From Lenisia limosa (lineage: Eukaryota > Breviatea), in assembly GCA_001655205.1 (NCBI GenBank), contig LPNZ01009306.1, positions 1-64,000 of the forward strand: 64,000 nucleotides of DNA, given 5' to 3'. Within the stretch, counting starts at the first letter, position 1; each line of letters opens with the position of its first letter. The translations under genes were made by a program, and so were the position numbers. The notes beneath the pieces are model-generated. The model did not search any database, was not told the DNA's origin, and saw only the letters and a program-made list of their open reading frames with translations. Positions 10,959 to 23,018 of the stretch are shown here, one piece after another.

Positions 10959-12045
10959 TCATTGCTTCTTCACCTTGCTTGTCAATATGCGGAAAACTTC
11001 TCCTGTCCCTTCTATGCCTACTTCATTCATCTTCTTTCTTACTTCCTTCATCCATTCATTATCTTCTTTCATCATATCTTCTGCTACTTCTTCTGCGCGT
11101 CCTCCGTTCTTCTTCAGTCTTCTTATCAGCCTCACCTTCTTCAACAGTGTCCTCATATCTTCATCCATTCTTTTCGTCTCCATCCTTATCGCTTCTTCTG
11201 GTATACTTCTTCCTAATCTCAAAACTCTTCTTCATATCCTCATCTCACTCTTTTCTGCCTCCTTACTTTTCCTCTTCATCATCTCCCAACCGTATTCCCT
11301 TCCATCAATCATACATACCGCAAACAACTTTCTTCTCCATTCACTAACTCCTTCTTTTTCCATTGCTGTAAGCTCCTTCTGTATCCTTCCTTCTGTCATC
11401 TTCCATTTCTTCTTCATGTGTGCTTCTTTTCTCTTTGCGAATATCAGGGTGTCATCAGTGTACTTCAGTGTTACAAATCTTTCTTCTTCCTCCTCGTTTT
11501 CCTCATCCTCTCCTCTTATCTCTTCCTCCAAGTCGTCCGTGTAAATATTGAATAGTCGTGGCGATATCACTCCCCCTTGTCTTACTCCTCTTCTTACTCT
11601 TATCCAGTCCTTAGCGTCTTTCACTCCTGCATAGCTTCCTCTTATCCACACTTCTACTCTTCTCTTCAATCTTCCTTCTACTTCTCTTTTCTTCAATCTT
11701 CACACTAACTCGTCATGGTCCACATGGTCATATGCCTTGGATATGTCGACTGACATAACCTTAACCTCTTCTCCTCTTCTTCTCTTTCGTCTTATCTCTT
11801 CCTTCATACATGCCACTGCCATTATCGTATCCCTTCCTGGAACAAACCCAAATTGGTCGTCCCCTCCTTCCTTACCTATCTTCTCTCTCAGCTTCTTCTC
11901 CAGAATCTTCTCATAAATCTTTCCTCCTGTCGTTCCTCCTCCTATCATCCTCCAATTTCTTCCTTCAGGCCTTTTCCCTTTTCCTTTGAAAATCGGGGTC
12001 ATCCTACACTTCTTCCATTCTTCAGGCATCTCTTCTTCTCCTGAC
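10959..12045 (-). pseudogene. Non-LTR reverse transcriptase remnant
   Basis: Recognisable RT blocks in order: MTPIFKGKGKRPEGRNWRMI (block 0/1), IYEKILEKKLREKI, QFGFVPGRDT (block 2a), VMSVDISKAYDHV (block A, catalytic Asp), VRQGGVISPRLFNIY (block B) and LKYTDDTLIFAK (block C, where the usual YADD is YTDD). The frame is interrupted by in-frame TGA at 11700-11702, 11232-11234 and 10959-10961. In the first two the next codon is AGA, and reading through keeps plausible RT sequence, as if arginine CGA had become TGA. The copy is therefore probably dead. Confidence 0.85.
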
Positions 12046-12235
12046 ATCATAAGAATGGAAGAAGTGACAGGAGCCATTAGAAAGCTGAATAAAAGAAAAG
12101 TAGCCTGCCTAAAAACCCGACACAACAGAAGAACACAAGAGGACGAAGAAATGCCTGAAGAAAATCAAGAGGAGGATGATGACGAAAGTGAAGAGGAGGA
12201 GGAAGAAGGAGAAGAAAGAGAGATCAATTCGAAAA
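12046..12235 (+). repeat. Inverted fragment of the retroelement
   Basis: The plus strand here reads MEEVTGAIRKLNKRKVA, the segment that in LINE polymerases lies just before the RT domain, followed by a Glu/Asp-rich stretch. The flanking element parts are on the minus strand, so this piece is inverted relative to them. The junction is near 12045. It resembles 5'-inversion products of target-primed reverse transcription, but later recombination is equally possible. Confidence 0.6.
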
Positions 12236-12842
12236 AAACCGGTGGAATATCGATTGTTTTCGGGGATTTATCGAGAGAAATTCAGTCTTTTTTCAAACCA
12301 AAGTGAAGCCCTAGGTATAACCAAGTTACACAGCACACAGCGTATTGATATTTTCAGAAATAAATATTGTTTGTCAAACTCTGAGTGACCCCCCCCCCCT
12401 CTTTGTTCTCCATTTCTTCTCCGTACAGTTCCCTCATCATCTTCTTGAACACTTCATACGGCTTCATCTCTACCTTTTCATGGATCATCACATCCGGCCA
12501 CTTCTTGTTCTCCTTTTCTTCCATGCTTCCTTCGGGTCTGCCTCCTCCTTGTCTTCTCCCAGCATATTCTTCTGTCTTCTTCTAATTCATCCTTTCTCCT
12601 TCTTCTCATTTTGTTCAATAGGTCTAAGCACTCTTCCCTATTATCCTTGCTTCTTTCTCTTCCTTTCTTTTTCGTCCTTTCTCTCCTTTACCTCCTCCAT
12701 TCTGTTAGAAACTCCTTGTCTTCTTTCTTATTGGCCATTTTTCTTTCTTTCATCTTCTTCCTTGCTTCGGCCTTTCCTTCAGCTATCATGTCCTTTATTG
12801 TCCTTTGATCCATTCCTCTTCTACACATGATGTGTTCTTTTC

Positions 12843-13758
12843 TTATTTCTCCTTCTCTCCTTCTCTCAGTCTTATGTCATCTCTTCTTTCTTTTTCGCAC
12901 TTCTTTCTTACCTTCGCTTTTTCTTCCACATTTCCCTTTTCTGCTACTTCTTTGAGTATCTTCATTCTTTCTTCCTTTCTTCTTTGAATTGCTGCATCTC
13001 CCTTCTTCCATGCTTCTTCATTCTTCTCCATCCTTTTCTTTGCCTTCTTATATCTTTCTTTACAACCTTCCTCATCTTTTCTGACATCTTCTTCCTTCTC
13101 ATCCAGCTTTTGTATCAGTTCCTTAACTGACTCTTGCATTTCGTGGATCTTTCCTTCGAATTGTTCCTGGACCTCTTTCACATTTTCATTATCATTACCA
13201 TACACGTCTTCCTTTATCTTCTCCATTTCTTTCTTCATCTCCTTCATCACTTGCCTTCCTCTTTCTTTCTCTATTATCAGCTCGGTTGGGTCTTTTCTTC
13301 TCCTCTCATCTACTTGCTTCTTCTCTTTTCTTATCTCTGCTTGATTCTCTGCATTTTTCTGTGTCTTCTTCTGTCTAGTGATGATTGACTCCATTTCTTT
13401 CATTTCTTCCTTCATCTTCTCTCTTTCTTCTTGCAACATTGACACAATGGATCTTAATTCCCTTGATGCTTCCTCTTCTTCTGAATCTCCTCTGCATTTT
13501 TTCTCTTATTGTGTTTATCTCCCCTTTTACTTCATCATATACTTCCCTTTTTCTCTCATAAACTTCCTCATTATATTATCTTCTTTCTTCATTTTCATCA
13601 ACCTCTCTCTCTCCCTCTTCTTCTTCATCATCTCCTACTGTGTGCTTCCTCCTTCTCTTACCTTCTGGGGTTCTTTTCTCCTGTGATGACGGCGCTGTCT
13701 CGTTGGTCTTTTTTCCTATCGTGAGGTTGAGTCGGGTGGTCGTCCTTGTCGCCACCAT
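12843..13758 (-). pseudogene. ORF1-like coiled-coil protein of the retroelement
   Basis: Begins MVATRTTTRLNLTIGKK and becomes a charged coiled coil (REKMKEEMKEMESIITRQKK, VKEVQEQFEGKIHEMQES). Many LINE elements encode such a coiled-coil RNA-binding ORF1 protein; no CCHC knuckle or RRM is seen. A TAA at about 13576 and a frame change near 13505 split it. It continues to a stop at 12843. Assignment to the same element as the RT is inferred from shared orientation and base composition. Confidence 0.55.
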
Positions 13759-14446
13759 TATGACAAGACAATTTATTACAAGGCAAAAGAGTCACTTGAA
13801 TGCTTGAATGCTTACTAGAAGGAAGGGGAAGAGGATGAGGGAACGTCGAAATACCAACACTATACATACACAACTGGAAAGAGGAACAATCTGATCAGTG
13901 CAGTCCTGCATCAAAAATTCGCCAAACAATTTATATTTATAGGTAGGGATGACACCAATCAGTGACTTCATCAAGCTTCTATATCACATATTCCTGTGTT
14001 GCTATAAACGGTTTTTCTTTATTTTTTACCAAATAAATAGATTCAACCACAGGAACCGGACAATAAAGCACAGACCTTCACTTACCATTTCGGATGGTTT
14101 TTCAGATTTCCAAATTTTGTAAACACATTTGCCTTATGGTGGGGGAGGTGGCAAAATTTCTTCAATACACTAATAAAGTTTTAAAGCAACAGTTTTATGA
14201 CTGATACGGTTGTTTTGAGGGAAAAGAACACAATCAGACTTGCCTTTTACAGCACACGGCTCAGTCCTCCCTTTTTATTGGGAAATCCAGCTTTTTAGTG
14301 ACTGTTTAAATATATATATTACCTAGTGTTACGTTATCAAAGCAGTTTCCTGCTAATTAACTTTTATTGTAGTTGAATTTATCCCCAACTCGTCCCCATC
14401 CAGCTTTCCTACTCCCCTTTCCCACTTAAAGCCTTTCTAACAAGGC
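13759..14446. other. Intergenic region upstream of NIPA gene
   Basis: AT-rich with no supported coding sequence; it contains the promoter side of the NIPA gene and the 5' flank of the retroelement. Confidence 0.5.
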
Positions 14447-16640
14447 ATGAGTGAATCCCCCGCCTTTGAAGAAGGATCCCTATGGATCCTGGGCGCTGTC
14501 ATTGCTTTCATTGGAAATGTGATTATCAATCTTGGAACGAATTTAATGAAGCTTGCGCACATTAAAGTAGCTTCAATGAATCGGCCTATCCCTGCAACAC
14601 GTCATCCGTTATGGATTGGAGGTTAGTTGGATATATTTGCAGTGTGTTCTTTGTTTCCAAAAAATGGTTGTCCAAATTCGGAATTTCGGCTGGTTACCAC
14701 TATAAATGCATATTCAACTGGTTGATAGGAAGATGGCGATAGAATTTAGGGTGTAATTTGAAGATATTTGAGAATATATTTGCTTCATAAGTTTTATACA
14801 AAAGACTTTATTTTCATTATTTTTCGTGTTTCCAAAATTGTACCTGTCACATGACAGATGGGTATTAGGATGGTTCTTCTGTAATACATCGCAGGTCTCA
14901 CTCTCTTCGCGATTGGCAACGTTGGAAACTTTATAGCTCTCAGTTTAGCAGCCCAAAGTCTCCTAGCAGCAATGGGTTCAATTCAGTTTGTCAGGTGCGT
15001 GGGTACCATCGTACCATGGGTCAATGTCAAAATTTTCAAGGATTGTTTTTGGCATCCTCCCCCTTCTTTTCCCGTTTTCTCGCTTTTATTATTTTTTCTT
15101 CTTTATGTAGCAAATAAAAATTTCAATATTTTTCATTGATATTCCATTATTTTGTCATGATAAATACATTCGCGTTTTCTGCTTTTGTCACTGTTCAGTA
15201 ATGCGATATTCGGACATCTTCTCCTTGGTGAGACCATTTCATGGAAAGGCATCTATGCCACCATCAGCATTATCATCGCCAATGTCTTTCTCATTTTCTT
15301 CTCTCCCCACAGCACAAAAGGTTTGCTGTCAGATTATTTTCCAACAATTTTATTTCAACATTACATCTTTATTGACTGATTAGAATACACCGCGGATCAA
15401 CTTGTTGAGCTGTACTATGAGACGCCTTACATTGTTTTCCTTGCTATTGAAGCTGTTGTTGGCCTCTCTGTGTTACTCTTCTACTATTTCAACTTCTCGT
15501 CTATCCCTCTTTCGAGGTGAGTCTCGTGACACGCATGACATATGTTGCGACTTCCAAAATGTAATTGCTTATAGTTTTAGGTCATCTTCGGCTCAGTTGA
15601 AGGAGGCTTCCTGGAGAAGCAAGTTACTTCCTCTTTGCTACGCGTTGCTCTCGGCTATTGTTGGAACTCACTCTGTCATGTTTGCCAAGTCAATGTGCGC
15701 GGCTTGATTATTGCTGTGTACTTTTACTAAAATTGTGGCCTTAATGACAACTGTAGTTCATCGCTCCTGCGTGTAACTTCTGATGGTGACAACCAGTTTA
15801 CCGAAGAGTACACTTACATCGTCATCGTCGTCTGGGCAATGACAATGTTTTTTTGGGTAGGCTGGGAAAAATATTCCGCTTTGGCTTGGATGCTACATGG
15901 GCTTTTATTTTTCCTTTTGTCAGTTACTGACTGTGTAGATGAGACGGCTGAACATTGGGCTGGCTCGATTCGAAGCCGTCGTCATTGTTCCGATTCTTCA
16001 GATTGTCTGGGTCACTCTTTCTGTTGTTGAAGGTGAGTGTCGTCTAATTGTTGCTGCTAAAAGTTAAGTTGAGAGTCTGACATTTCAGGAACCATTTACT
16101 TTGAAGAGTATCTCCAAATGCGCACTATTGACTACCTTGGATTTTCCATTGCGTTCTTGGTAATGATTGTCAGCATGTACTTCCTGGCACCTGAGAAGAA
16201 AAGTGAGTGGTTCTTCAAAATCCAAACATTTCCCTCACGCACTCTAACCATCCAGAAGAACGGCCTGATGCTTTCGACGACATTGAGCCGCACGGCATCA
16301 CTCTGGGTGAGCCCACCACACCCATCCCACAGACCGTCCCCGCTGTTGGACAGCTGGTCCCGACAATCTTCAATCACAGTCCATCTCCTGCTATCGACTT
16401 GGAAGCCGGAAACAACCACACAAAAAGTAAGCTAGTCACGCCATCCTGTTCCTCCCAAGAGCGCCCTCTAACTGAATAGTGCCGCCGCCGCCGCTGCCAT
16501 ACCCCTCGCAGCTCTATGAACTTCCGGAGTCTCTGACCACTATCGGCGAGAAGGTGCCTCGGAGCCTGTCAATGGGGGAACTCAGCTCGTCATCCTGCAG
16601 CAGTGTTGGGAGTGACACCAATCTCTTGAAGAAGTCATAG
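14447..16640 (+). CDS. NIPA-family magnesium transporter
   Basis: Membrane protein of the NIPA/DUF803 group in the drug/metabolite transporter superfamily; animal members move Mg2+ across plasma and endosomal membranes. Starts MSESPAFEEGSLWILGAVIA. Family hallmarks follow in order: GNVIINLGTNLMKLAH, LTLFAIGNVGNFIALSLAAQ, SLLAAMGSIQFVSNAIFGHL, LLGETISWKG, then ALLSAIVGTHSVMFAKS. Several hydrophobic helices precede a final one (LGFSIAFLVMIVSMYFLAP). The rest is a hydrophilic cytosolic tail with Pro and Ser, ending LPKS-like ...NLLKKS before TAG. Introns split it into about nine exons; one near 14619-14894 is unusually long for this window. It converges with VPS39, 192 bp away. Confidence 0.92.
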
Positions 16641-16832
16641 AACCTGCCTCTTGACCCAATTCTACGGCTGAATGCTAAGCCGATGCACGTCCTAACCTGT
16701 GGATGGCTTGTTTTTGGAGTGCAAACTGTTTCTGCTATGTTGTGATAGCTATTTCTTCTGTATCATTTATCAATGTAATCTTACCGTGTTATTTTGTGAG
16801 GATCCTGTGGAAGATAGAAGAAACATATTAAA

Positions 16833-19800
16833 TTAAGAAACAAGATTATAAGGCTCCTCAAGGAAGTTACGCTGAGTAATTGGGCAGATCGACTTTTCTT
16901 TGAAGCAACTGAAATGAACAACCTGACCACTACAAACGTTAAGAAACACGCACAAGGACAAGGCCTACTTGGGGAATCGTGCAATGACCATATCACCAAG
17001 ACGCTTGCCACAATGCGCACAAGTCCTCGCACTGTCAACATAGGTGCCAGCACTTCGCGCTGCGTGGTACTGTTCACTCACCTGAGTCGTCAAAAAAAAA
17101 TACAAGACTAAAGATAGCTGTGTTACACATGAGGATTATTAGACTAAAGATAGCTGTGTTACACAGTCCGCAAACCATTCGGTGTTCAGCTCGAGCTAGC
17201 GATGCCAGCACTGAGCCTTCTCTTTGGCGGAATAGTGTATCGGAAATACTCTAAATCATAAGGGGGGTACAACGCAATGTGCCCACCTTTTGAAGGAATC
17301 CTTTGATGGAAGATATAGACCAATCTTGTGGTAACCATTGCATGACCTACACAATGAGAGACGAACTAACACAACCTGTACAAACCTTGTCAACATCCAT
17401 GTCAGTTCCATATGTTTCGAGGAGCCAATGGATGCGGTCATCAGGCCGGCCGTCGGGAGAGTGAAGCAATGTGTCCAAGAGAGCAAGCAAGCGGATGGAC
17501 TGTTTGTTACACTGCCGACTTGCAAAAAACTCAACGATCGAAATGTATACAATAGGAGGAACCATATACGAGCATGTACGAGCTTATGATATCATGATGC
17601 TTACTTTGGTGTTTGGAAGAGCGGGGTCAATTTCGCCAGCAACACGACGGTGGTTGGTGCAGTAAACCTCAGCCAGTTGTGGATCATCCAGCTTGTGTAC
17701 GATCACACTGCAAGGTCAGATACATGTAAGGAGCTAAACTGCAGTTGGAATAAAAAGGTTTCCTTGTATTTTCGGATAACTCACGTGAGAGCATTTCCAT
17801 GGTGACCAGCCTTGGCTTCGGCAACCGCCCATTCCTCCATCAGAACAGATTCTCGGAGGCGAGATAGCACTGCGTTCACATCATAGTCACGTGACACTCG
17901 GAGGAATGACAGCAGCTTAGAAGTTAACCGGTAAATACTTGAGTTCGTCAACAGAATATCTTGGATTATGATGAACATTGTCGAAAAATTAACTCATATT
18001 GTAAAAGAAACGAAACAATATCGTTTTGCCAGTAGCCAAATTGGCTGCATACTTTCTTCCTGACTTCACCCAAGATTCCAGCCTCCTCTCCAGCCTGGGC
18101 TCTGTTCGGGCCTGTTTGACGGTTCGGATTTTCCTTCACATCCATTGGCTGTGAAGGTAACAAAAGCGTCCAAATTTACAGCGAGAGCTACCACAGGTCT
18201 GCGTTAAAAATGTCCACAGAGTGCAGAGACAAAGGTACATCCATTCCAACCTTGAGAGTGAGAGCAGTGTCCAGATAGTGCATCGCCAGCTGGGTGTGGA
18301 GGATAGGGTCTCGAACTCCACCCATTCTAACAACTACCCATTCAAGATACTCAATTTCAGCTGAACGGCTCCCAACACGATGAAGGAACTGACAAAAGGT
18401 GAAAGCGTTTTACAACACCATTGTTACTGTATTTTACATAACTATACTCGCACTGGCAACAGACAATAGCACCAACGCCTCTCACATCAAGGGCCTTGTT
18501 GTGGTCAAGAGGAGTCGTCCGCTCAGTGAAGATAGTGAGCGCCTTCTGAGGCTGCGGACCGAACACCCATCCTCTGTGTTGTTATACCATACGTTGAGTA
18601 TCTGTTCCAAGTCGTGAACATCATGATGCAAGGGGTATAATACACTGTATTAGGACACTACAAATTATTGAGAAATTAATGTGGAAAATTAAAGTTGCCA
18701 CTTTTATTCAAATTATGTCAATTTCTTCAAAAAAAAAATAATACACAAACCAAATTTGTATCAGTTCAAGAGATAAAAACAAAAAACGAATATTTCAATA
18801 ATAAAAAGCCAATCGAGTATGCGAGTACATCATCTCTTTATTAGGAACTTATTCTGCCACTAAATTATGTTTAGATTGGTTGCACGAGAAAGTCAGCAAA
18901 AGACCTACGCGAAAGCGAGGACAAGGTCAATTTGAGGAGTGGTCTTGAGGAAGGCAATGGTCTCTTCTGATCCATCACAAACATGGCCGCCAACTGTTGG
19001 TCCCTTATCCTTCAACTGTGGAGGGTAAGAATAATAATCGGTTTACGCATAGCATCGCATGAGAAAAGAAGGATATATGCTATCATATAGTATATTTGAA
19101 GGTGCTGATACCTCAGTGTGGTCAATTATATCACAAACCTGGCCCTGGCCCAATTTGCGCCAGATTTCCAATGCTGGACGTGGTCGCCCTGCAGACTGAA
19201 ACGTCAGATTCGTGTAGACGGAAATGCAAGGCACAAGGGAAGTTGAAGTGAGTAAGGTTACAGCCCCTCAAACCAAAAGCAGAAGTGCGTAAGCATTATG
19301 CCGCTCCATGTCAATAAGAAGCTCCTTGAGATCCTCAACATCGACTCGAGGGGGCTGTAATGTTAAATCAACACAAAGCAGAAGAGTATTTGTTTGGACC
19401 TACCGCATTTCCCTCTTGAAGCGCATTGAGTAAATGGTCCAATTGGGGTGATCTAAGATGGCAATAGGCTTTTGCAAGAGCAGTGTCGATGGCATGGCCT
19501 TCGTCATATTCAACCTGTTGAATGAGATTTTACAAATCAAATCAACGTTATAGCGACCGCTGTTTGTAGTTATCATGAAACGAAAACTAAAAGCCAGAAA
19601 TGATCAAGGCACAAACCTTGGATCGACGGTCTTCAAGGTAGACCACTAAATGCCTAGACCAGTGAATATTGCCAACTTCATTCTCAACAAAAGTTGTATG
19701 CTTTAAAAATAAATTTATCACTCCAAACAGAACACAAACTTCAAAACTAATTTGGATAAGCACCCACTCTAAAGCTGAGGTCAGTTCTCGAGATGCCATT

Positions 19801-22120
19801 TTGGAGTTTGGGTGCTTCAATGCTATCATATCACTGATTGTCTAAATCGAAGGTAAGAAGTATAAATCTCACAATAAAAGGCACGAAGCTTACGGAGTCT
19901 AGGGGATTGGAAGGCTCAAAGGTGGAAAGGGAGGGGAGGAACCCTGGAAACATGGAAATAAGTTCGCGCGCGTCCATTGAGGTGCCCGCTACAATCCGTA
20001 AGTACACTCTTTTGTTGTCATTTGTTTTATCTACCAGAACAGTTATTTAGTGTCACTCGACCTTATTGACCTCCCTCACCTCTGCAGAAGAGCGGAATCG
20101 CCCTGTCAAAAGCTAAATCGGACCAAAGAGCATAGCCGGCTGATGCGCAAAGTTCAGCCTCTCCTTGAGCCTGGTCCATCAATAAGAAGGGGACGGATGA
20201 TAGCCATCACATACATAATTGGGATCTCGGCTGTGGGTTGCTTTGTAAAGGTCAAACGCTTCGGCAATTTGTTTGCGGTTAATCAGCTCGTTCAACTTGA
20301 GAGTTAAAAAAGAAGCAAAATTTTGCTCTTTCCTCCATGATACAGACCTGAACAGCCACTGCTACTGGTTCCAGGACGGAAATGCCATTTGCCTGCGAGA
20401 CAAAGACATTGGCTGCGGAATCGTTCCCAGTCTGACTGTATACGCGTGACTGGGCAAGAGAAACTCCCTAAATAGTGAGCCGCTTCGTAGACTTTTCACG
20501 CAGTGACATTCTTGATAGAACCAGTTGTTTACCTTGGCAAAACGGATTCTCTGAACTATCTTATGTTCGACTTCACTGTAAACTTCGATACTACTTTGGT
20601 GCAGAGCCACGGCGTGGGGATAGGTGTAGCCTGGAAGGGTGACCTCATTACAAACACCAAACTATGCTGTAACAAGAGTCATATCGCCACCCTCACTAAT
20701 TGAAAGCGGATGTGAGGACCACGTGATCGGTTTTGACGTGTCCTTAGTACCTACATGATCCACAAATCGACACACTGGTTCCTGTGGATAGTTAATACCG
20801 TATTCGCACAAAAGCAGGAGCTCAGACACAAGACTTACATGAGTCATTTTGACAAGGAATGCGGCTTTTTGACCGGGACGGACAATGACGTTGGTCATGG
20901 GTCGACCTCCCTTTTTATCATATTTCTCGTTGGTGCAAATGTCTGAAAAGGTAAGAAAAATAGAAGGATTTACACCAATACACCAAACAAACAAAAAAAT
21001 AACAGTTGTAAATAGGGTAGCCGTCAAATATATATTAGATAAGTTTTCCCGTGGAAGGAGTCTCGCCAGAGACCACTCGAATATATCATCATATACATAA
21101 TGGGTTATGGGTAAGGGGGTACAATATATATGATATGATATAATATATCCTAGCTATATCATATCATATAATATATATATGATACTATTTATTTATCGAT
21201 ATATATATATGAATATATACTACATACATATTCCTTTTGTTAGTTGCTGAAATCCAAGATTTGATAAAATATCCTCTTCTGGTTGATTCATATGAGGAAG
21301 CCACCAATTAGTAATATTTTTTTGGTCTTTTTTGTTTTTTTAAACAGTTTTTTTTATATTAGACGACCTATTATATATCGATATACGTACTCACCAGTGA
21401 TTGCCCCGGAGCTGGGGTCAAGAAGATTGTACTCTCTTTTGAAAGCTAAACAAAGAGCCTGTCCACACCATGATGCGTCGAGACAGGTATCAGGAATCAC
21501 AAACTCCTTCAGAAGTGAGAATCCAGAAAGAAAGAAAAAAGAAGCAACATACCTTCACCGTCTTGAGTCCTTGCTTAGCAGTGGCCAAAATGAGCTTCTT
21601 CTTTTGTGTGATCAAGAAATGAGACGACCCATGCGCACGATCTGGAGCAAGCATGTTACAACCCTTCAGCTGGGCGCCTCCAGAAGGCTCTTCAAGAGAG
21701 ATGGCATTGAGAAGACGAACAACTCCATCTGAAGCAATCAGCTTAATTGACAAGGGCTTACCTGCCAAAGTGGCCACTGAGTTTCTTGTCAGAATACATA
21801 CGGAATCGATTTTCTTGGAAGAGACCTGCTTCTGCTTTTCAAGCCTGGTTCGATACTTGGTCTGAATGTCAAATCAAAGAGGGAAACAAGGAACAAACCT
21901 GGTGGTCATCCGTTTCAACTTTTTGATAAGAATAGTGCAATAAATAGCCTTCAGCAGTTCCAAGATAGAGATGTCCAGCTTAAAGAATGAAAAATGAAAC
22001 GTAGAATCCTTAATTGTCTTGTCCTATAAGATTAAACATACCAATAACGTCTAAACACTCGACTTTCTTATCCAGATTCTCCAAAACTGGGATCAAGTCA
22101 AACGTTCCTCGTTGGGTCAT
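16833..22120 (-). CDS. VPS39: VPS39 HOPS/CORVET-type tethering subunit
   Basis: HOPS subunit that binds Rab7/Ypt7 and tethers late endosomes to vacuoles or lysosomes. Starts MTQRGTFDLIPVLENLDKKV and then LYLGTAEGYLLHYS, the CNH beta-propeller. Downstream exons give the alpha-solenoid with family landmarks: AIDTALAKAYCHL, ALEIWRKLGQGQ, EYLEWVVVRMGG, PQKALTIFTERTTPLDH, VIVHKLDDPQLAEVYC, RIHWLLETYGTDMD and VMQWLPQDWSISSIKGFLQK. The C-terminal zinc finger reads RTCAHCGKRLGDMVIARFPN, matching CxxCxKxxGxxxFARYPN, and the end is PITQRNFLEEPYNLVS. An apparent frame break near 18567 disappears if a 41-nt phase-0 intron is used, ending at a CCGCAG acceptor. AT-rich introns lie at about 18620-18915 and 21030-21390. 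Confidence 0.9.
17105..17165. repeat. 25-bp direct repeat, 36 bp apart
   Basis: The sequence agactaaagatagctgtg plus ttacaca occurs at 17105-17129 and again, identically, at 17141-17165. It lies in the intron just before the VPS39 zinc-finger exon, so it should not affect the protein. Confidence 0.9.
21127..21170. repeat. Perfect 16-bp inverted repeat in AT-rich intron
   Basis: Left arm tatatgatatgatata (21127-21142) and right arm tatatcatatcatata (21155-21170) are exact reverse complements separated by 12 bases. They sit in a longer TA/TATGA-rich tract (about 21120-21240) inside a VPS39 intron and could form a hairpin or cruciform. Confidence 0.85.
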
Positions 22121-23018
22121 CCTTTTTACTGCCTTGCAAAAGCTTTAAATATTCACAAAACACTCTATTTTACCCATTCATGATGACTTTTTCGCTGGAT
22201 TTTGTGGGTAGGTTTCCAGGCACTCCCTTTAAAGTTGGACCAGTGTTTTTATATCAGATAGGTTGGCGGGGGGAAAACTCAAAAACGCAAAAACCTTGTC
22301 TACACTTCGACACTTCAACTAGTTCAACAGGTTGGGGGGGGGGGTGAAGTACTCCTCCCTCCTCCAGTCCTTGGTAAATTGGTAAAAAAAATAATGGTTC
22401 ACAGTTCACATTCACATTCACCACCACAACCACAAAGTGTTCAAAATCAAAACGCACAAACTATTGTCTTGAGATTCTCTTGTTGCTTCTTTCTGGTAGT
22501 GTGCAAGTGTAGGGACTTGTTTCTTGTTTACCCTAACGGATGATGGATAAGCGTCTTGCAGTCTTCTTGTTTTTTTTAAAAAAAAAACTGTAAAACTGTG
22601 TCCATTTGTCATTATTACTTCAAACCAACTAAACAACAACAAAAAAAAACAATCCCCAAAAATACCCTTGGGAAATANNNNNNNNNNNNNNNNNNNNNNN
22701 NNNNNNNNNNNNNNNNNNNNNNNNNNNNNNNNNNNNNNNNNNNNNNNNNNNNNNNNNNNNNNNNNNNNNNNNNNNNNNNNNNNNNNNNNNNNNNCCAACC
22801 AGTGGCAATTAAACGAGCTAATTGTAATTGAATTGTAAAGCTCACTAGGTGGCATGGAACCAACATTGCGTATCATTTTTGTAAAATCCACAAGTTTCCA
22901 ACTTGGATGAAATGCACAAAAGAATGGAAGAAATGCATTGGCTAAGATCAGCCTGAAAATGAAAGTGCGAAAAGGGCACCTTTGCCCCAAAAAAAAAAAG
23001 AAGCCAAACACCATATCA
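22121..23018. other. Intergenic region with assembly gap
   Basis: Lies upstream of VPS39 and downstream of RRP7. Contains poly-A/T tracts, a 9-base G run near 22333, and an N-gap at 22678-22794. No supported gene. Confidence 0.5.

Larger units (their letters stand above)
10691..13758 (-). mobile_element. Decayed non-LTR (LINE-like) retroelement
   Basis: The minus strand is strongly purine-rich over about 3 kb and encodes Arg/Lys/Glu-rich sequence. It contains a reverse transcriptase (10959-12045) and, upstream, a coiled-coil ORF1-like region (12843-13758). Between them (12046-12390) lies a piece in the opposite orientation plus sequence that does not look like the element. No long terminal repeats, endonuclease or target duplications are visible. 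The upstream part could belong to a second element in the same orientation rather than to the same copy. Confidence 0.75.

Noticed and set aside
10560-11544. Long plus-strand frames rich in Ser, Phe and Leu
   Set aside because: They are shadows of the purine-rich retroelement; translations are low-complexity and the minus strand has clear reverse transcriptase motifs.
11232-11702. Alternative genetic code (TGA as an amino acid) suggested by the reverse transcriptase
   Set aside because: Several host genes (cyclin, LRRC40, MIC10-like) end at TGA where the family ends, so TGA is a normal stop; the element is simply degraded.
18560-18600. Apparent frameshift in the VPS39 gene between the exon ending LEQIL and the exon with ALTIFTE
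   Set aside because: A 41-nt intron from GTATGG to the acceptor CCGCAG joins both exons in phase 0, so no frameshift is needed.
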